Assembly (NCBI GenBank): GCA_050298535.1 | Contig: JBNKUI010000030.1 | Location: 1-64,000 of the forward strand | Length of the DNA: 64,000 nt | DNA from: JABDMH01 sp050298535 | Lineage (GTDB): Bacteria; Bacteroidota; Bacteroidia; Chitinophagales; Saprospiraceae | Direction of reading: 5' to 3' | Shown: positions 43,542 through 52,589 of the stretch, piece after piece | Numbering within the stretch: the stretch's first letter is position 1 | Layout of the letters: each line of letters begins with the position of its first letter | Translations under genes and position numbers: made by a program | Notes under the pieces: model-generated | The model's database searches: none | Told to the model about the DNA's origin: nothing | Seen by the model: the letters and a program-made list of their open reading frames with translations, nothing else

Positions 43542-44079
43542 AATACTTTTTTTGTTCTTTTATCAATTCTTGTAAGTGTTTTCGGGCGTTTGACAAATGC
43601 CATTTGGAAGTATTCTCGCTGATGCCAAGTTGTTCTCCAATCTCCCGATGGTTATATCCTTCGATCGCATAAAGTCTGAATACCTGCTCGGACCTTTCGG
43701 GTACTTTTTTTAACAGTTGCATCAGATCTTCAAAGTATAGTCCGGGAACAATTTCAGGACTGCTTGACTGCTCATAATCTTCAAAAACCATAAACTGCAA
43801 GTACTTTGCATTCTTTCGAAAATAATCTGACATACAATGGTAGACCACGCGCCTTACCCATCCCTCTAGCGATCCTTTAAATGAAAAGGTGTGGATCTTT
43901 TTAAAAACCTTTAGAAAACCATCATTGCAAACGGACATAGCAATCTCATCATCGTCAGTGTATCGACGACACATAGACATCATTTTCGAAAAATACCTAC
44001 GGTAAAGGGCCTCCTGATGTCGACGGTTATTATCAATGCATCCCTGTACCAGTTCTTCGTCCGTATATTCTTGTTTCAA
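43522..44079 (-). CDS. ECF-type RNA polymerase sigma factor (outer-membrane operon)
   Basis: A 185-residue sigma-70 family protein starting with TTG at 44079 (KQEYTDEELVQGCIDNNRRHQEALYRRYFSKMMSMCRRYTDDDEIAM), typical of Bacteroidota ECF factors. Region 2 includes CNDGFLKVFKKIHTFSFKGSLEGWVRRVVYHCMSDYFRK, region 4 VFRLYAIEGYNHREIGEQLGISENTSKWHLSNARKHLQELI. The length and sequence differ clearly from the two paralogues elsewhere in the window. It lies 6 bases after the outer-membrane protein gene and overlaps its predicted anti-sigma/barrel partner by 20 bases, so it belongs to a four-gene operon. Confidence 0.9.
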   Translation of the reverse strand: MKQEYTDEELVQGCIDNNRRHQEALYRRYFSKMMSMCRRYTDDDEIAMSVCNDGFLKVFKKIHTFSFKGSLEGWVRRVVYHCMSDYFRKNAKYLQFMVFEDYEQSSSPEIVPGLYFEDLMQLLKKVPERSEQVFRLYAIEGYNHREIGEQLGISENTSKWHLSNARKHLQELIKEQKKYYVQRNK

Positions 44080-44085
44080 AGTCGG

Positions 44086-44883
44086 TTAGAATAGAAATCC
44101 CATTCTTACATTTAATCGTTTATAAAAAATTTCCACATTGCTGCGTTCACTTCCTGACCTAAATTCATAGGAAGCCTCCTGAAATTGAACTCCAAAATCC
44201 ATGAAGAGGTTCATACCCTTTTTTCCACTCAGACGCCATCCGAAAGAAGGATTAAACATCCATCCACCACCGGCATCAAATATATCGGCATCTTCATTTT
44301 TAATGGCAATACCATATCCACCTCTTATAGTAAAATAAGGGGTGGACCAGTCCTTTAAAAAATATCCTCTAACCTCCCCAAATATGGGCACCACCATCTC
44401 CCCTCGATCCACATGATAAAACTCGATACCCGAACCGATCCCGGTACCCAACCATCGATTGTGCTGATATCCGAAGACGGTAGATAAAGATATCCCGGTC
44501 AATCCTCCATCTTCTATAGCTGCTGTACTGGGTGTCAATCCAACTGATGATGCATGATAGACTCCACGTTCCTTGAAGGCGTACACATGTCTGCTCTTTT
44601 CAAAGCGCTTCCTACTATCTAGATACTGAATCTTTCGCACCCACATATCATCGATGCGCAAGGTATCCCCTCTTTCGACCTTGACCCAGAGCGAGTGGCC
44701 GGGTTCAAACTTCACCAGATAACCGGTGATAATGCCTCCCTTATTTAATTTCACGACGACACTACTTAACTCCTCTTCATCTCCTTGAGCATACACATTC
44801 ATACCCATACTTAACAGCACGAGCAGCGTCATACATCGTACCCATATCTCTACTCTAAACGAATTAAATCCTTTTTTCATCAT
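44086..44883 (-). CDS. Outer-membrane beta-barrel protein of the sigma operon
   Basis: The 265-residue protein has a signal peptide (VRCMTLLVLLSMGMNVYAQG), a small N-terminal domain (about 40-95) with VVVKLNKGGIITGYLVKFEPGHSLWVKVERGDTLRIDDMWVRKI, which resembles a Sm-like/beta-strand fold, and a barrel-like C-terminus with alternating aromatic strands (LSTVFGYQHNRWLGTGIGSGIEFYHVD, PYFTIRGGYGIAIK) ending NVRMGFLF. The terminal Phe is usual for outer-membrane proteins. It lies 3 bases after the LVIVD lipoprotein gene and 6 bases before the sigma factor gene, so it probably acts in the same system. Confidence 0.72.
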   Translation of the reverse strand: MMKKGFNSFRVEIWVRCMTLLVLLSMGMNVYAQGDEEELSSVVVKLNKGGIITGYLVKFEPGHSLWVKVERGDTLRIDDMWVRKIQYLDSRKRFEKSRHVYAFKERGVYHASSVGLTPSTAAIEDGGLTGISLSTVFGYQHNRWLGTGIGSGIEFYHVDRGEMVVPIFGEVRGYFLKDWSTPYFTIRGGYGIAIKNEDADIFDAGGGWMFNPSFGWRLSGKKGMNLFMDFGVQFQEASYEFRSGSERSNVEIFYKRLNVRMGFLF

Positions 44884-44886
44884 GTA

Positions 44887-46167
44887 TTAGTTGAGATGTT
44901 GGACTGGAATTTCACTCAATAATTGAGGTTTACGACGATCAGTCAGATCATATTGTCGTATTCCATCACGACCCACCAGCAGTAATAGCCCCTGAGGCAG
45001 AGCAATGGCATCAAAAGATCGATGATCCTTGTAGTTGGCCACTTCTTTTACATTATTCCGATCTGAAACATCCATAACCTTGAAACCATAGTCTCCTTCG
45101 GTGACGTAGAGATAATCATCCAGCAGTGCCAGACCATGGGGATTGTCCATGCTGTACGACTCAATAAGATAGGGGGAGGTCAGATTTTCAATATCTATGA
45201 CATCGAGCTGATTAGCAAAGCCTTCACATGCTGAGCCATCACGTAAAGTGACAAAAGCAGTATTATCATCTGCGACTACCGGGTCGCAGGCCCTTACATG
45301 GTCAAAAGTGGATCTAAATAAAGGGTTCTCTGGAGTAGATACATCATAGATGCTCATACCTGATACCGATCCAATAAATAGCTGATCTTTAAAAGGATAA
45401 ATGGTCTCGATACCCCACCCCAGGTTTACCGTATTTACCTGCGCAGGCCGACTTGGATCAGACAAATCAAAGACCTTCATCTCATAGTCAGATACGGTGT
45501 ACAAATGATCATGTGTTATAGTAAATCGGGCCGTAGATCCTCCCGTACCGGATCCCCCTCCCCCTGCCTGATCGGGGACCGCTCTGAAATCAACATTTGA
45601 CAGGGCAAAAGCATTGATCCAAACATTTCCACGATCATCTGTCCAGCGCAAACTATTAAAATTGGGACTGGAGCAATCCAGTGTCTGTGTTTCCTCAGTC
45701 TGACGCTGGTATACAAAGTATCCTCGGTTGGGTTCCTCATGCAGTTCACTAAAAGCGTTACGGACCCGAGATTTTTCAACTGGATTTTGTACATCAGAAA
45801 TATCAATGGTTAGCAACGAGCTGAACTTATTGGCCTGTAGATAGCCATCAATAATGGCAAAATGCTCATTTCCATCTATCGATATAAAACTGAGTGGTAC
45901 TGGATTTTCGGGATTCGAATTGTCAAAGACATGTATACCTTCGCGAAATTCACTGATCAGCAAGTAGTTTTGATAATGATAGATAATGCCTGGTTGTCTT
46001 AATGCTCTGGGGCTCAAAGCCTCTATCGGAGCATCAATCTCAGCCTGAGATTTATAGACGGGTGTAAAACGAATGAAAGTCCGGGTTTCTGTACACTCGT
46101 CCTTCAGACAGCTGGTCACTGTGATACTGACCAGGAATATCATAAGCAGTGGAGTGGTAAATCGCAT
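44887..46167 (-). CDS. LVIVD-repeat lipoprotein (beta-propeller)
   Basis: The 426-residue protein has a lipoprotein signal (LLMIFLVSITVTSCLKDE, lipobox TSC) followed by LVIVD-type repeats of about 40 residues forming a beta-propeller: YLLISEFREGIHVFDNSNPENPVPL, LLTIDISDVQNPVEK, YTVSDYEMKVFDLSDPSRPAQV, IGSVSGMSIYDVSTPENPL, LYVTEGDYGFKVMDVSDRNNV. A low-complexity loop (GGGGSGTGGST) divides the repeats at about 205-215. Such propellers are surface or periplasmic interaction modules. It is the first gene of a four-gene operon with a sigma factor, so it could be the sensing or target component. Confidence 0.82.
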   Translation of the reverse strand: MRFTTPLLMIFLVSITVTSCLKDECTETRTFIRFTPVYKSQAEIDAPIEALSPRALRQPGIIYHYQNYLLISEFREGIHVFDNSNPENPVPLSFISIDGNEHFAIIDGYLQANKFSSLLTIDISDVQNPVEKSRVRNAFSELHEEPNRGYFVYQRQTEETQTLDCSSPNFNSLRWTDDRGNVWINAFALSNVDFRAVPDQAGGGGSGTGGSTARFTITHDHLYTVSDYEMKVFDLSDPSRPAQVNTVNLGWGIETIYPFKDQLFIGSVSGMSIYDVSTPENPLFRSTFDHVRACDPVVADDNTAFVTLRDGSACEGFANQLDVIDIENLTSPYLIESYSMDNPHGLALLDDYLYVTEGDYGFKVMDVSDRNNVKEVANYKDHRSFDAIALPQGLLLLVGRDGIRQYDLTDRRKPQLLSEIPVQHLN

Positions 46168-46265
46168 AGTTGTTGATTTTGCTTTCTACCCTCCAAGACC
46201 GATATGAACTCATGAATGGTTGGGTCTCTTAAAGATTTTTTTTCAACTCACCCTTTCTCTTCGAC

Positions 46266-48047
46266 TTATAGATCGTACGTATTTTTGTCAATCAAGTGCT
46301 GTGCTATCATCCTGCGATTGTCTTTGACATTAACGGCAGGATAGTTGGCAAACCGTTTGACACCCAGCAATAGGGTTTTTAGCAAATCTCCCGAAGCAAA
46401 TGACACCAGGGCATCTGTAGCATACTTGGTGAGTCGGGCGTTGCTTTCATAGAAATGTGTTTCCATTATCGCTTTGTAAACCTCTGGAGAAGCGGGCAGT
46501 GTTCTACCTTCCAGTTTTTGCAATCGTAAGAGCAGGGATTCCGCCAAAAAAACCTCCATCATCAAATCTGCACCATGCATGAGTACCTCCTGTTCATTTT
46601 TCAGCATCAGCTTTCCATCCATCTGCATTTTAGCCGCAGCACCCAGGACCATCAATGTTAGCTTCTTGAAATTTGAAAGCGCTTTTACTTCCTGACCAAA
46701 TGTACCTTCAGGAGAAGACATATCTGGCATACGAGTCAACTCTTTCTGCACTTCCCAGGCAGGTCCGACCATATCAATATAGCCCTTCATGGCTCGCTTC
46801 AAAAGCATATTTACCATAAGCATCCGGTTGATCTCATTGGTGCCTTCGTAGATTCTATTTATTCGCTGATCTCTGTACGCTTGTGCTGCAGGATACTCCT
46901 CTGAATAACCGTACCCTCCATGGATTTGCAACATCTCATCAATCACTTTATCTAAAAATTCAGACCCCGCGACCTTTAGACAGGCACATTCTATAGCATA
47001 TTCCTCGGCCGACTTCAGCATGGCTTGCTCAAGTGATTCTCCGGACGCCACCAGTGCTTCCTTTTGGTCCTGAAGAAGATCAGAAACCCGGTATACGGCA
47101 CTCTCAATTACATAAGAAAGAATCGCCTGATCCGCGATTTTAGCTTGTATCGCGCCAAAACTACTGATCGGCTTTTTAAATTGAATGCGCTCATTGGCAT
47201 ACTGGACACTGATTTGAGTAGCTATTTTGCACCCACCTACGGTTATATTTCCCAGTTTAAAACGACCAATATTTAGCGTATTAAAGGCAATAAGATGCCC
47301 TTTACCAATTTCTCCAAGCACGTTTTCTGCCGGTACCTTCGCATTTTCAAAAAACACCTGCCGGGTTGACGAACCCTTGATGCCCATTTTCACTTCTTCA
47401 GCACCCAATGTAATTCCAGGTGTCGTGGCTTCTACAATAAATCCCGTGAACTTATCGCCATCTATTTGGGCAAACACAATAAATAGATCTGCAAAACCAG
47501 CGTTAGAAATCCACATCTTCTGTCCATTGATCAGATAATGGGTACCATCATGTGTTAGGTCAGCCCGGGATTTGGCAGCTAAAGCATCAGAACCACTACC
47601 TGGTTCGGTGAGGCAATACGCTGCCTTCCATTGCCCTGATGCCAGTAGCGGTATATATTTCTCTTTCTGAGCATCGGTTCCAAAGTATAAAATGGGTAAT
47701 GTTCCAATACCTGTATGTGCTGCAAAAGTAGTGTTGAACGAAGTGCCACCCCGCCCCAACTCCTCACCAATGATGGTGTTGGTGTTTGTATCGAGGTTCA
47801 TACCACCATATTGCTCAGGAAGATGCGCTCCAAGAAGACCCAATTCACCAGCCATCTCCATCAATCCAACCTGTTCCTCCAATTTCCCGCCCTTTTCCCG
47901 GACATTTGATTCGACGAAATCCCGGGTCATTTCTCTAATCATGGCCTGCTCTTCGGTAATATCCTCCGGCACATAAATGGACTGAGGGTCCGTGTCTTCA
48001 ATTAGGAATGCACCTCCCCTAATTACTTTCTGCTGTTCAATACTCAT
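46266..48047 (-). CDS. Acyl-CoA dehydrogenase
   Basis: The 593-residue FAD enzyme introduces a trans-2 double bond into acyl-CoA in beta-oxidation. Domain order is the normal one: helical N-terminus, beta-domain with AAYCLTEPGSGSDALAAKSRA and INGQKMWISNAGFADLFIVFAQ, then a helical C-terminal domain with QIHGGYGYSEEYPAAQAYRDQRINRIYEGTNEINRMLM, whose Glu in YEGTNEI is the catalytic base. The last 150 residues are an extra C-terminal domain, which places it in the very-long-chain-type group common in Bacteroidota. It is divergent from the UxaA-type operon. Confidence 0.92.
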   Translation of the reverse strand: MSIEQQKVIRGGAFLIEDTDPQSIYVPEDITEEQAMIREMTRDFVESNVREKGGKLEEQVGLMEMAGELGLLGAHLPEQYGGMNLDTNTNTIIGEELGRGGTSFNTTFAAHTGIGTLPILYFGTDAQKEKYIPLLASGQWKAAYCLTEPGSGSDALAAKSRADLTHDGTHYLINGQKMWISNAGFADLFIVFAQIDGDKFTGFIVEATTPGITLGAEEVKMGIKGSSTRQVFFENAKVPAENVLGEIGKGHLIAFNTLNIGRFKLGNITVGGCKIATQISVQYANERIQFKKPISSFGAIQAKIADQAILSYVIESAVYRVSDLLQDQKEALVASGESLEQAMLKSAEEYAIECACLKVAGSEFLDKVIDEMLQIHGGYGYSEEYPAAQAYRDQRINRIYEGTNEINRMLMVNMLLKRAMKGYIDMVGPAWEVQKELTRMPDMSSPEGTFGQEVKALSNFKKLTLMVLGAAAKMQMDGKLMLKNEQEVLMHGADLMMEVFLAESLLLRLQKLEGRTLPASPEVYKAIMETHFYESNARLTKYATDALVSFASGDLLKTLLLGVKRFANYPAVNVKDNRRMIAQHLIDKNTYDL

Positions 48048-48470
48048 CTGATTCTACTTTTTTAGAAAACGATTGGTTTTAAAGAGGGATTGCCTGATAA
48101 ATAAACTTACAAAATCCACCGTGAAGTATGTCAATAAATATATGGTGGTATTTGGTAGAACGCACATGGCCCAGTGTTGGAAACCAATAAGAAAGACCAT
48201 TGGGAGATCAATGGTCTTTCTAATCTGGTGAGTCTGACTAGCAGCCCTGAAGAAAGGACTGCAAGAAAACTAAGTTAGGTTTGAAGGCTATTAGATTACC
48301 TTATAACATCTTAAATCATAGCCTAAACATTCTTCCTTTTAATTTACTATAATTCTCCGTTGAAATCCAGTTCCGGATCACTTTTTTACTAGATTCGTTT
48401 GCAACTTAAATCTGTAGCAGGATGGATTCAAGGGAATGAATCTCCTAAACAGTCAAAAATCACGAGTAGA
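48048..48470. other. Divergent intergenic region with an unattached hairpin
   Basis: AAAGACCATTG at 48191-48201 pairs perfectly with CAATGGTCTTT at 48208-48218 around a six-base loop. It looks like a terminator stem but lies between two divergent starts, with no gene end nearby. A possible TTG start at 48399 would extend the dehydratase upstream. No promoter consensus was found. Confidence 0.45.
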
Positions 48471-50114
48471 ATGCCAAAGGTATTGAAAATTCATCCTGAT
48501 GATAATGTCTGGGTAGCGCTAGAAGATATTGCCCCAGATACTACCCTACAATTAGAAGGTACGTCAGTCACCTCGGTAGAAGGCATCGCAGCAAAACATA
48601 AGATCGCAATCTCTGACATCCCGGAAGGTGGTCATGTAATCATGTACGGTACTGTGGTGGGGATTGCAGCAAGTCCTATTTTCCAGGGAATGCGTATCTC
48701 CACTTCCAATACCAAACACGCTGTGGCCAGCACGAAGCGTAAGGCCGAACCCTACGTATGGTCTGCACCGGATGTTTCTCAATTTGAAGATCGCACTTTC
48801 AATGGATACCACCGTAAGAACGGAAAGGTGGGTACTCGCAATCACTGGCTTTTTATCCCACTGGTCTTCTGTGAAAACCGTAATCTGAAAGTCTTACAGG
48901 AAACTTTTCTGAAACCACTGGGATATCACAAACACCAGGATCAGCGAATAGACATTTCCTCACTTATCGACGCTGCCAAAAGTGGAGTTGAGGACTTTTC
49001 AACTATTGCTATTGATGCAGATCAAAGTAAAGAAAGCAATCGACGGGTTTTTGACCAGATAGACGGTATCAAATTTCTCCTACATGATGGGGGCTGTGGA
49101 TGTACCCGCCAGGATGCCGATATACTCTGTAAGCTGCTGGCGAGCTATATCGCGCATCCAAACGTCGGTGGAGCTACAATTCTAAGTCTGGGCTGTCAAA
49201 ATGCACAAATAAGTATCCTAAAAGAGCATCTGGCTACACTGCAAGCTGAGCATGAAAAACCCGTCTATTATTTTGAGCAGCAGCAAAGTAAATCTGAGCG
49301 TGACTTCATCGAAGAGATCGTGCGAAAGTCATTTGAGGGCCTGGTTCAGATCAATAAAATTCAAAGAAAACCTGCCCCCCTGTCTAAGCTCACGCTGGGA
49401 TTAGAATGTGGAGGTTCGGATGGATTCTCTGGCCTCTCAGCCAATCCAGCTTTGGGACATTGTGCTGATCTACTCGTAGCGCTGGGTGGTACTGCCATCC
49501 TTGCAGAGTTTCCGGAGCTCAATGGAGCAGAGCAGGATATCATCAATCGATGTGTAGATCAAGATACTGCCGATCGGTTTTTGGACCTGATGGGACGATA
49601 CAGTGACCGGGCCAAAGCCGATGGTTCCGGTTTTGAAGCCAATCCATCTCCTGGGAACATTAAAGATGGACTGATCACTGACGCTATCAAATCGCTTGGA
49701 GCCTCGAAGAAAGGAGGAAGTTCACCTATCACCGAGGTTTTGGACTATGGAGAAGTGACCCAAAAGAAAGGTCTTAACCTACTTAATACGCCGGGAGGTG
49801 ATGTGGAATCTACCACCGGATTAGCAGGAGCAGGATCTAACCTGATTGTGTTTACGACTGGGTTAGGAACGCCCACCGGTAATATCGTAGCGCCCACCGT
49901 CAAAATGTCAACTAACAATGCCCTGGCAGACCGTATGGGGGATATTATAGATATCAATGCCGGTACAATCATCAGTGGCGAGTCTTCAATATCCAAGAAA
50001 GGTGAAGAACTTCTCAATCTCCTCATTGAAGTGGCCAATGGCGATTTTATACCTGCTGCAGAAAGACTGGGGCAAGATGATTTTATTCCCTGGAAACGAG
50101 GGATCAGCCTGTAA
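48471..50114 (+). CDS. UxaA-family altronate (sugar-acid) dehydratase
   Basis: From the ATG at 48471 the protein has 547 residues. It starts with a SAF-like domain (PKVLKIHPDDNVWVALEDIAPDTTL), then the UxaA core: TFNGYHRKNGKVGTRNHWLFIPLV, LHDGGCGCTRQDADILCKLLASYIAHPNVGGATILSLGCQN, LGLECGGSDGFSGLSANPALG, INAGTIISGESSISKKGEEL. The Cys-rich CGCT and LGCQ motifs are those thought to bind the metal in this family. UxaA dehydrates D-altronate; relatives act on other sugar acids. It is the first gene of a four-gene operon (gaps 11, 9 and 7 bases). A TTG at 48399 is a less likely start. Confidence 0.88.
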   Translation: MPKVLKIHPDDNVWVALEDIAPDTTLQLEGTSVTSVEGIAAKHKIAISDIPEGGHVIMYGTVVGIAASPIFQGMRISTSNTKHAVASTKRKAEPYVWSAPDVSQFEDRTFNGYHRKNGKVGTRNHWLFIPLVFCENRNLKVLQETFLKPLGYHKHQDQRIDISSLIDAAKSGVEDFSTIAIDADQSKESNRRVFDQIDGIKFLLHDGGCGCTRQDADILCKLLASYIAHPNVGGATILSLGCQNAQISILKEHLATLQAEHEKPVYYFEQQQSKSERDFIEEIVRKSFEGLVQINKIQRKPAPLSKLTLGLECGGSDGFSGLSANPALGHCADLLVALGGTAILAEFPELNGAEQDIINRCVDQDTADRFLDLMGRYSDRAKADGSGFEANPSPGNIKDGLITDAIKSLGASKKGGSSPITEVLDYGEVTQKKGLNLLNTPGGDVESTTGLAGAGSNLIVFTTGLGTPTGNIVAPTVKMSTNNALADRMGDIIDINAGTIISGESSISKKGEELLNLLIEVANGDFIPAAERLGQDDFIPWKRGISL

Positions 50115-50125
50115 CCTCCATCAAT

Positions 50126-50962
50126 ATGAAAGTAGTCGATGCACATCAGCATTTTTGGAAATTTAATCCCGTACGAGATGCCTGGATGGAACCTGGTAAA
50201 ATGGAAGCTATTCGCAGAGACTTTTTACCGGATGATCTGAAAACGCTTCTTGATCAATATGGAGTCGATGCGACTGTAGCTGTTCAAGCAGACCAGTCCA
50301 TGGCCGAAACCGACTTTCTACTCAAGCAGGCAAGTAACTACGATTTCGTAGCAGGAGTCGTAGGCTGGATTGATCTGAAGTCGCCTTCCCTAAAGGCATC
50401 ACTCGAACCCTATGCGGATATATCCACTCTGGTAGGTTTTCGGCACATTACACAATCAGAGCCCAGGGGCTTCATGACAGATCCGACCTTTATCGAAGGT
50501 GTAAAGACAATCCTCGAAAAAGGCTATCGGTACGATGTACTCATTTACTGGCATCAGATGGATGAAGCCATAGGGATGATACATGCACTACCAGAAAAAC
50601 CTATGGTATTGGACCATATTGCAAAGCCTAACATACAGGATGGACGAATTCTTAAGTGGAGAAACTCAATGAGGGAACTTGCGGAATTTGAACATCTTCA
50701 TTGCAAGATTTCAGGGATGATTACCGAAGCACATTGGCAATATTGGACCGAAAAAGACCTTAGACCTTACATTGACGTAGCCATGGAGACCTTTGGTCCT
50801 GATCGATGCATGTTTGGTAGTGATTGGCCTGTGTGCACCTTAGCCGGTTCTTATGGTCAGGTCATATCTACCCTTCGCTCCTATCTGGCTACCTTTACCA
50901 AAGGCGAGCAATCCAAAATACTGGGCCAAAATTGTATTGATTTCTATGGCTTAAGAATTTAA
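50126..50962 (+). CDS. COG3618 amidohydrolase / sugar lactonase (fuconolactonase-like)
   Basis: The 278-residue TIM-barrel metal hydrolase begins MKVVDAHQHFWKFNPVRDAW, the HxH metal site of this group, and contains DATVAVQADQSMAETDFLL, VGFRHITQSEP, then VLDHIAKPNI, and MFGSDWPVCTLAGSY near 230-245 (metal-binding Asp). It belongs to COG3618, which includes L-fuconolactonase and related sugar lactonases. The preceding dehydratase acts on sugar acids, so a lactonase step feeding it is plausible, although the sugar is not known. Confidence 0.83.
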   Translation: MKVVDAHQHFWKFNPVRDAWMEPGKMEAIRRDFLPDDLKTLLDQYGVDATVAVQADQSMAETDFLLKQASNYDFVAGVVGWIDLKSPSLKASLEPYADISTLVGFRHITQSEPRGFMTDPTFIEGVKTILEKGYRYDVLIYWHQMDEAIGMIHALPEKPMVLDHIAKPNIQDGRILKWRNSMRELAEFEHLHCKISGMITEAHWQYWTEKDLRPYIDVAMETFGPDRCMFGSDWPVCTLAGSYGQVISTLRSYLATFTKGEQSKILGQNCIDFYGLRI

Positions 50963-50971
50963 TCTGCATCA

Positions 50972-51685
50972 ATGGTTATTCATCTCATTTCCAGTCCCCG
51001 GACTATTTCTACAGCTATGATGTACAGCTTTGCTCAGCGAAATGACACCGTAGTTATAGATGAACCATTCTACGGATATTACCTGGCCCAGACTGGTTTA
51101 GATCATCCGGGTCGAGAAGAAACCATGAAGTCAACACCCACAGATTTGGAGGGAGTACAACAATGGATTACAGATAAAGCAGGTACTCGCCCCCATCTAT
51201 TCTTGAAAAATATTGCTTCTCACGCAGGAGTTGTCAGTCCAACTTTCTCGAAAGAATTTCACAATGTGATACTCACACGCAACCCGGAAAGGATCATCAC
51301 CTCTTTTTCGAAAGTAATCTCCGATCCCACACATCAGGACATCGGTATCAAAAGTCAGGCGGAGCTTCTCACCTACTATCAGGAAAACGGCAAATATCAA
51401 CCTGTAGTGCTTGACTCAGAAAGAGTCCTACAAGATCCCCGCGGACAACTCACTAAATTATGCGAAGCTCTTTCACTCGACTTTCAGGAGGAAATGCTTT
51501 CCTGGCCAAAAGGTGCTAAATCATACGATGGATCCTGGGCTAAATATTGGTACAAATCGGTGCATCAGTCTACGGGATTTAGTCCAGCCCGATTGAGTAA
51601 GGATCCTGTACCACCTCATCTTACCCATATGGCCCGTGAGGCAATGGAATACTATAAAAAGTTAAGTTTACACACGTTAAAATAG
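50972..51685 (+). CDS. Sulfotransferase-like P-loop protein
   Basis: The 237-residue protein begins VIHLISSPRTISTAMMYSFAQ, which matches the 5'-PSB loop (SxPRT/SxxS) of sulfotransferases that binds PAPS, and has the VILTRNPERIITSFSKV segment corresponding to the 3'-phosphate-binding loop. Others in this family are annotated as sulfotransferase family proteins without proven substrate. It sits between a lactonase and a class IV aminotransferase, 7-9 bases from each. From memory, plant branched-chain-aminotransferase-like proteins join a similar P-loop domain with an aminotransferase IV domain in one chain; the neighbour pair here would be its separate form. Confidence 0.75.
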   Translation: MVIHLISSPRTISTAMMYSFAQRNDTVVIDEPFYGYYLAQTGLDHPGREETMKSTPTDLEGVQQWITDKAGTRPHLFLKNIASHAGVVSPTFSKEFHNVILTRNPERIITSFSKVISDPTHQDIGIKSQAELLTYYQENGKYQPVVLDSERVLQDPRGQLTKLCEALSLDFQEEMLSWPKGAKSYDGSWAKYWYKSVHQSTGFSPARLSKDPVPPHLTHMAREAMEYYKKLSLHTLK

Positions 51686-51692
51686 CAACATC

Positions 51693-52589
51693 ATGCTTCA
51701 GAAGTTCGATGACCGGAATAAAGACATTCTGGTATTTGTAAAAGATAAGCTAGTACCCAGGCAAGATGCAAAGATATCCGTATTTGATTCGGCTGTGCAG
51801 GGTGGTGATGCCGTATGGGAAGGTATAAGAGTTTATCCGGAAGGAGTATTCTTGCTGGACCGGCACTTGCAACGACTTTTCGACTCTGCGAAGGCCATGG
51901 CATTTGATCCCTTGCCCGATCTTACGTTTATAAAGGAAAGCATCTTTCAGACCCTCAGGGCTAACAATATGTACCGGGATACTCATGTCAGATTGACATT
52001 GACACGAGGAGAAAAAATCACATCTGGGATGGATCCACGGTTAAATCAGTCTGGACCCACGCTTATTATACTGGCAGAATGGAAACCACCGGTGTATGAC
52101 AATGCATCGGGTATCCGGGTCTTTACTTCCACGATCCGTCGAAACAGTCCCAATCACTTAGACTCTAAGATCCACCATAACAACCTAATAAACAATATTT
52201 TAGCAAAAATTCAAGCAAACGTGGCAGGAGCAGATGCCGCCCTCATGTTAGATGTACATGGATTTGCCTCCGAGCTCAATGGGACCAACATTTTCATGGT
52301 ACGCAATAAAACGGTCTTCACACCCCATGCAGATGCCTGTCTTCCCGGAATCACTAGGGGCCTGATCCTCGAAATCTGTAATGACCACAATATTCCTGTC
52401 GTGGAAAAAAATATTTCGCTCACTGAGCTATATGCAGCTGATGAAGTATTCTGCACGGGTAGCATGGGAGAAATTACGCCTATTGTCGATCTTGATGGTA
52501 GAAAAATAGAAAGTAAAAGCACTACTACCGCAAGATTACAAAAGGTCTTTCATGAATATATTCCAAAGTATTGCAGCTCAATCACTTAA
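51693..52589 (+). CDS. Class IV PLP-dependent aminotransferase (branched-chain/D-amino acid type)
   Basis: A 298-residue fold-type IV aminotransferase. VFDSAVQGGDAVWEGIRVYPEGVFLLDRHLQRLFDSAKAM is the usual start, the PLP Lys is in DSKIHHNNLINNILAKIQA at about residue 158, ASELNGTNIFMV lies behind it, and VFCTGSMGEITPIVDLDGR near the end binds the cofactor phosphate. Closest relatives are branched-chain amino acid or D-amino acid aminotransferases and aminodeoxychorismate lyase; which substrate is used cannot be told. It is the last gene of the UxaA operon. Confidence 0.88.
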   Translation: MLQKFDDRNKDILVFVKDKLVPRQDAKISVFDSAVQGGDAVWEGIRVYPEGVFLLDRHLQRLFDSAKAMAFDPLPDLTFIKESIFQTLRANNMYRDTHVRLTLTRGEKITSGMDPRLNQSGPTLIILAEWKPPVYDNASGIRVFTSTIRRNSPNHLDSKIHHNNLINNILAKIQANVAGADAALMLDVHGFASELNGTNIFMVRNKTVFTPHADACLPGITRGLILEICNDHNIPVVEKNISLTELYAADEVFCTGSMGEITPIVDLDGRKIESKSTTTARLQKVFHEYIPKYCSSIT

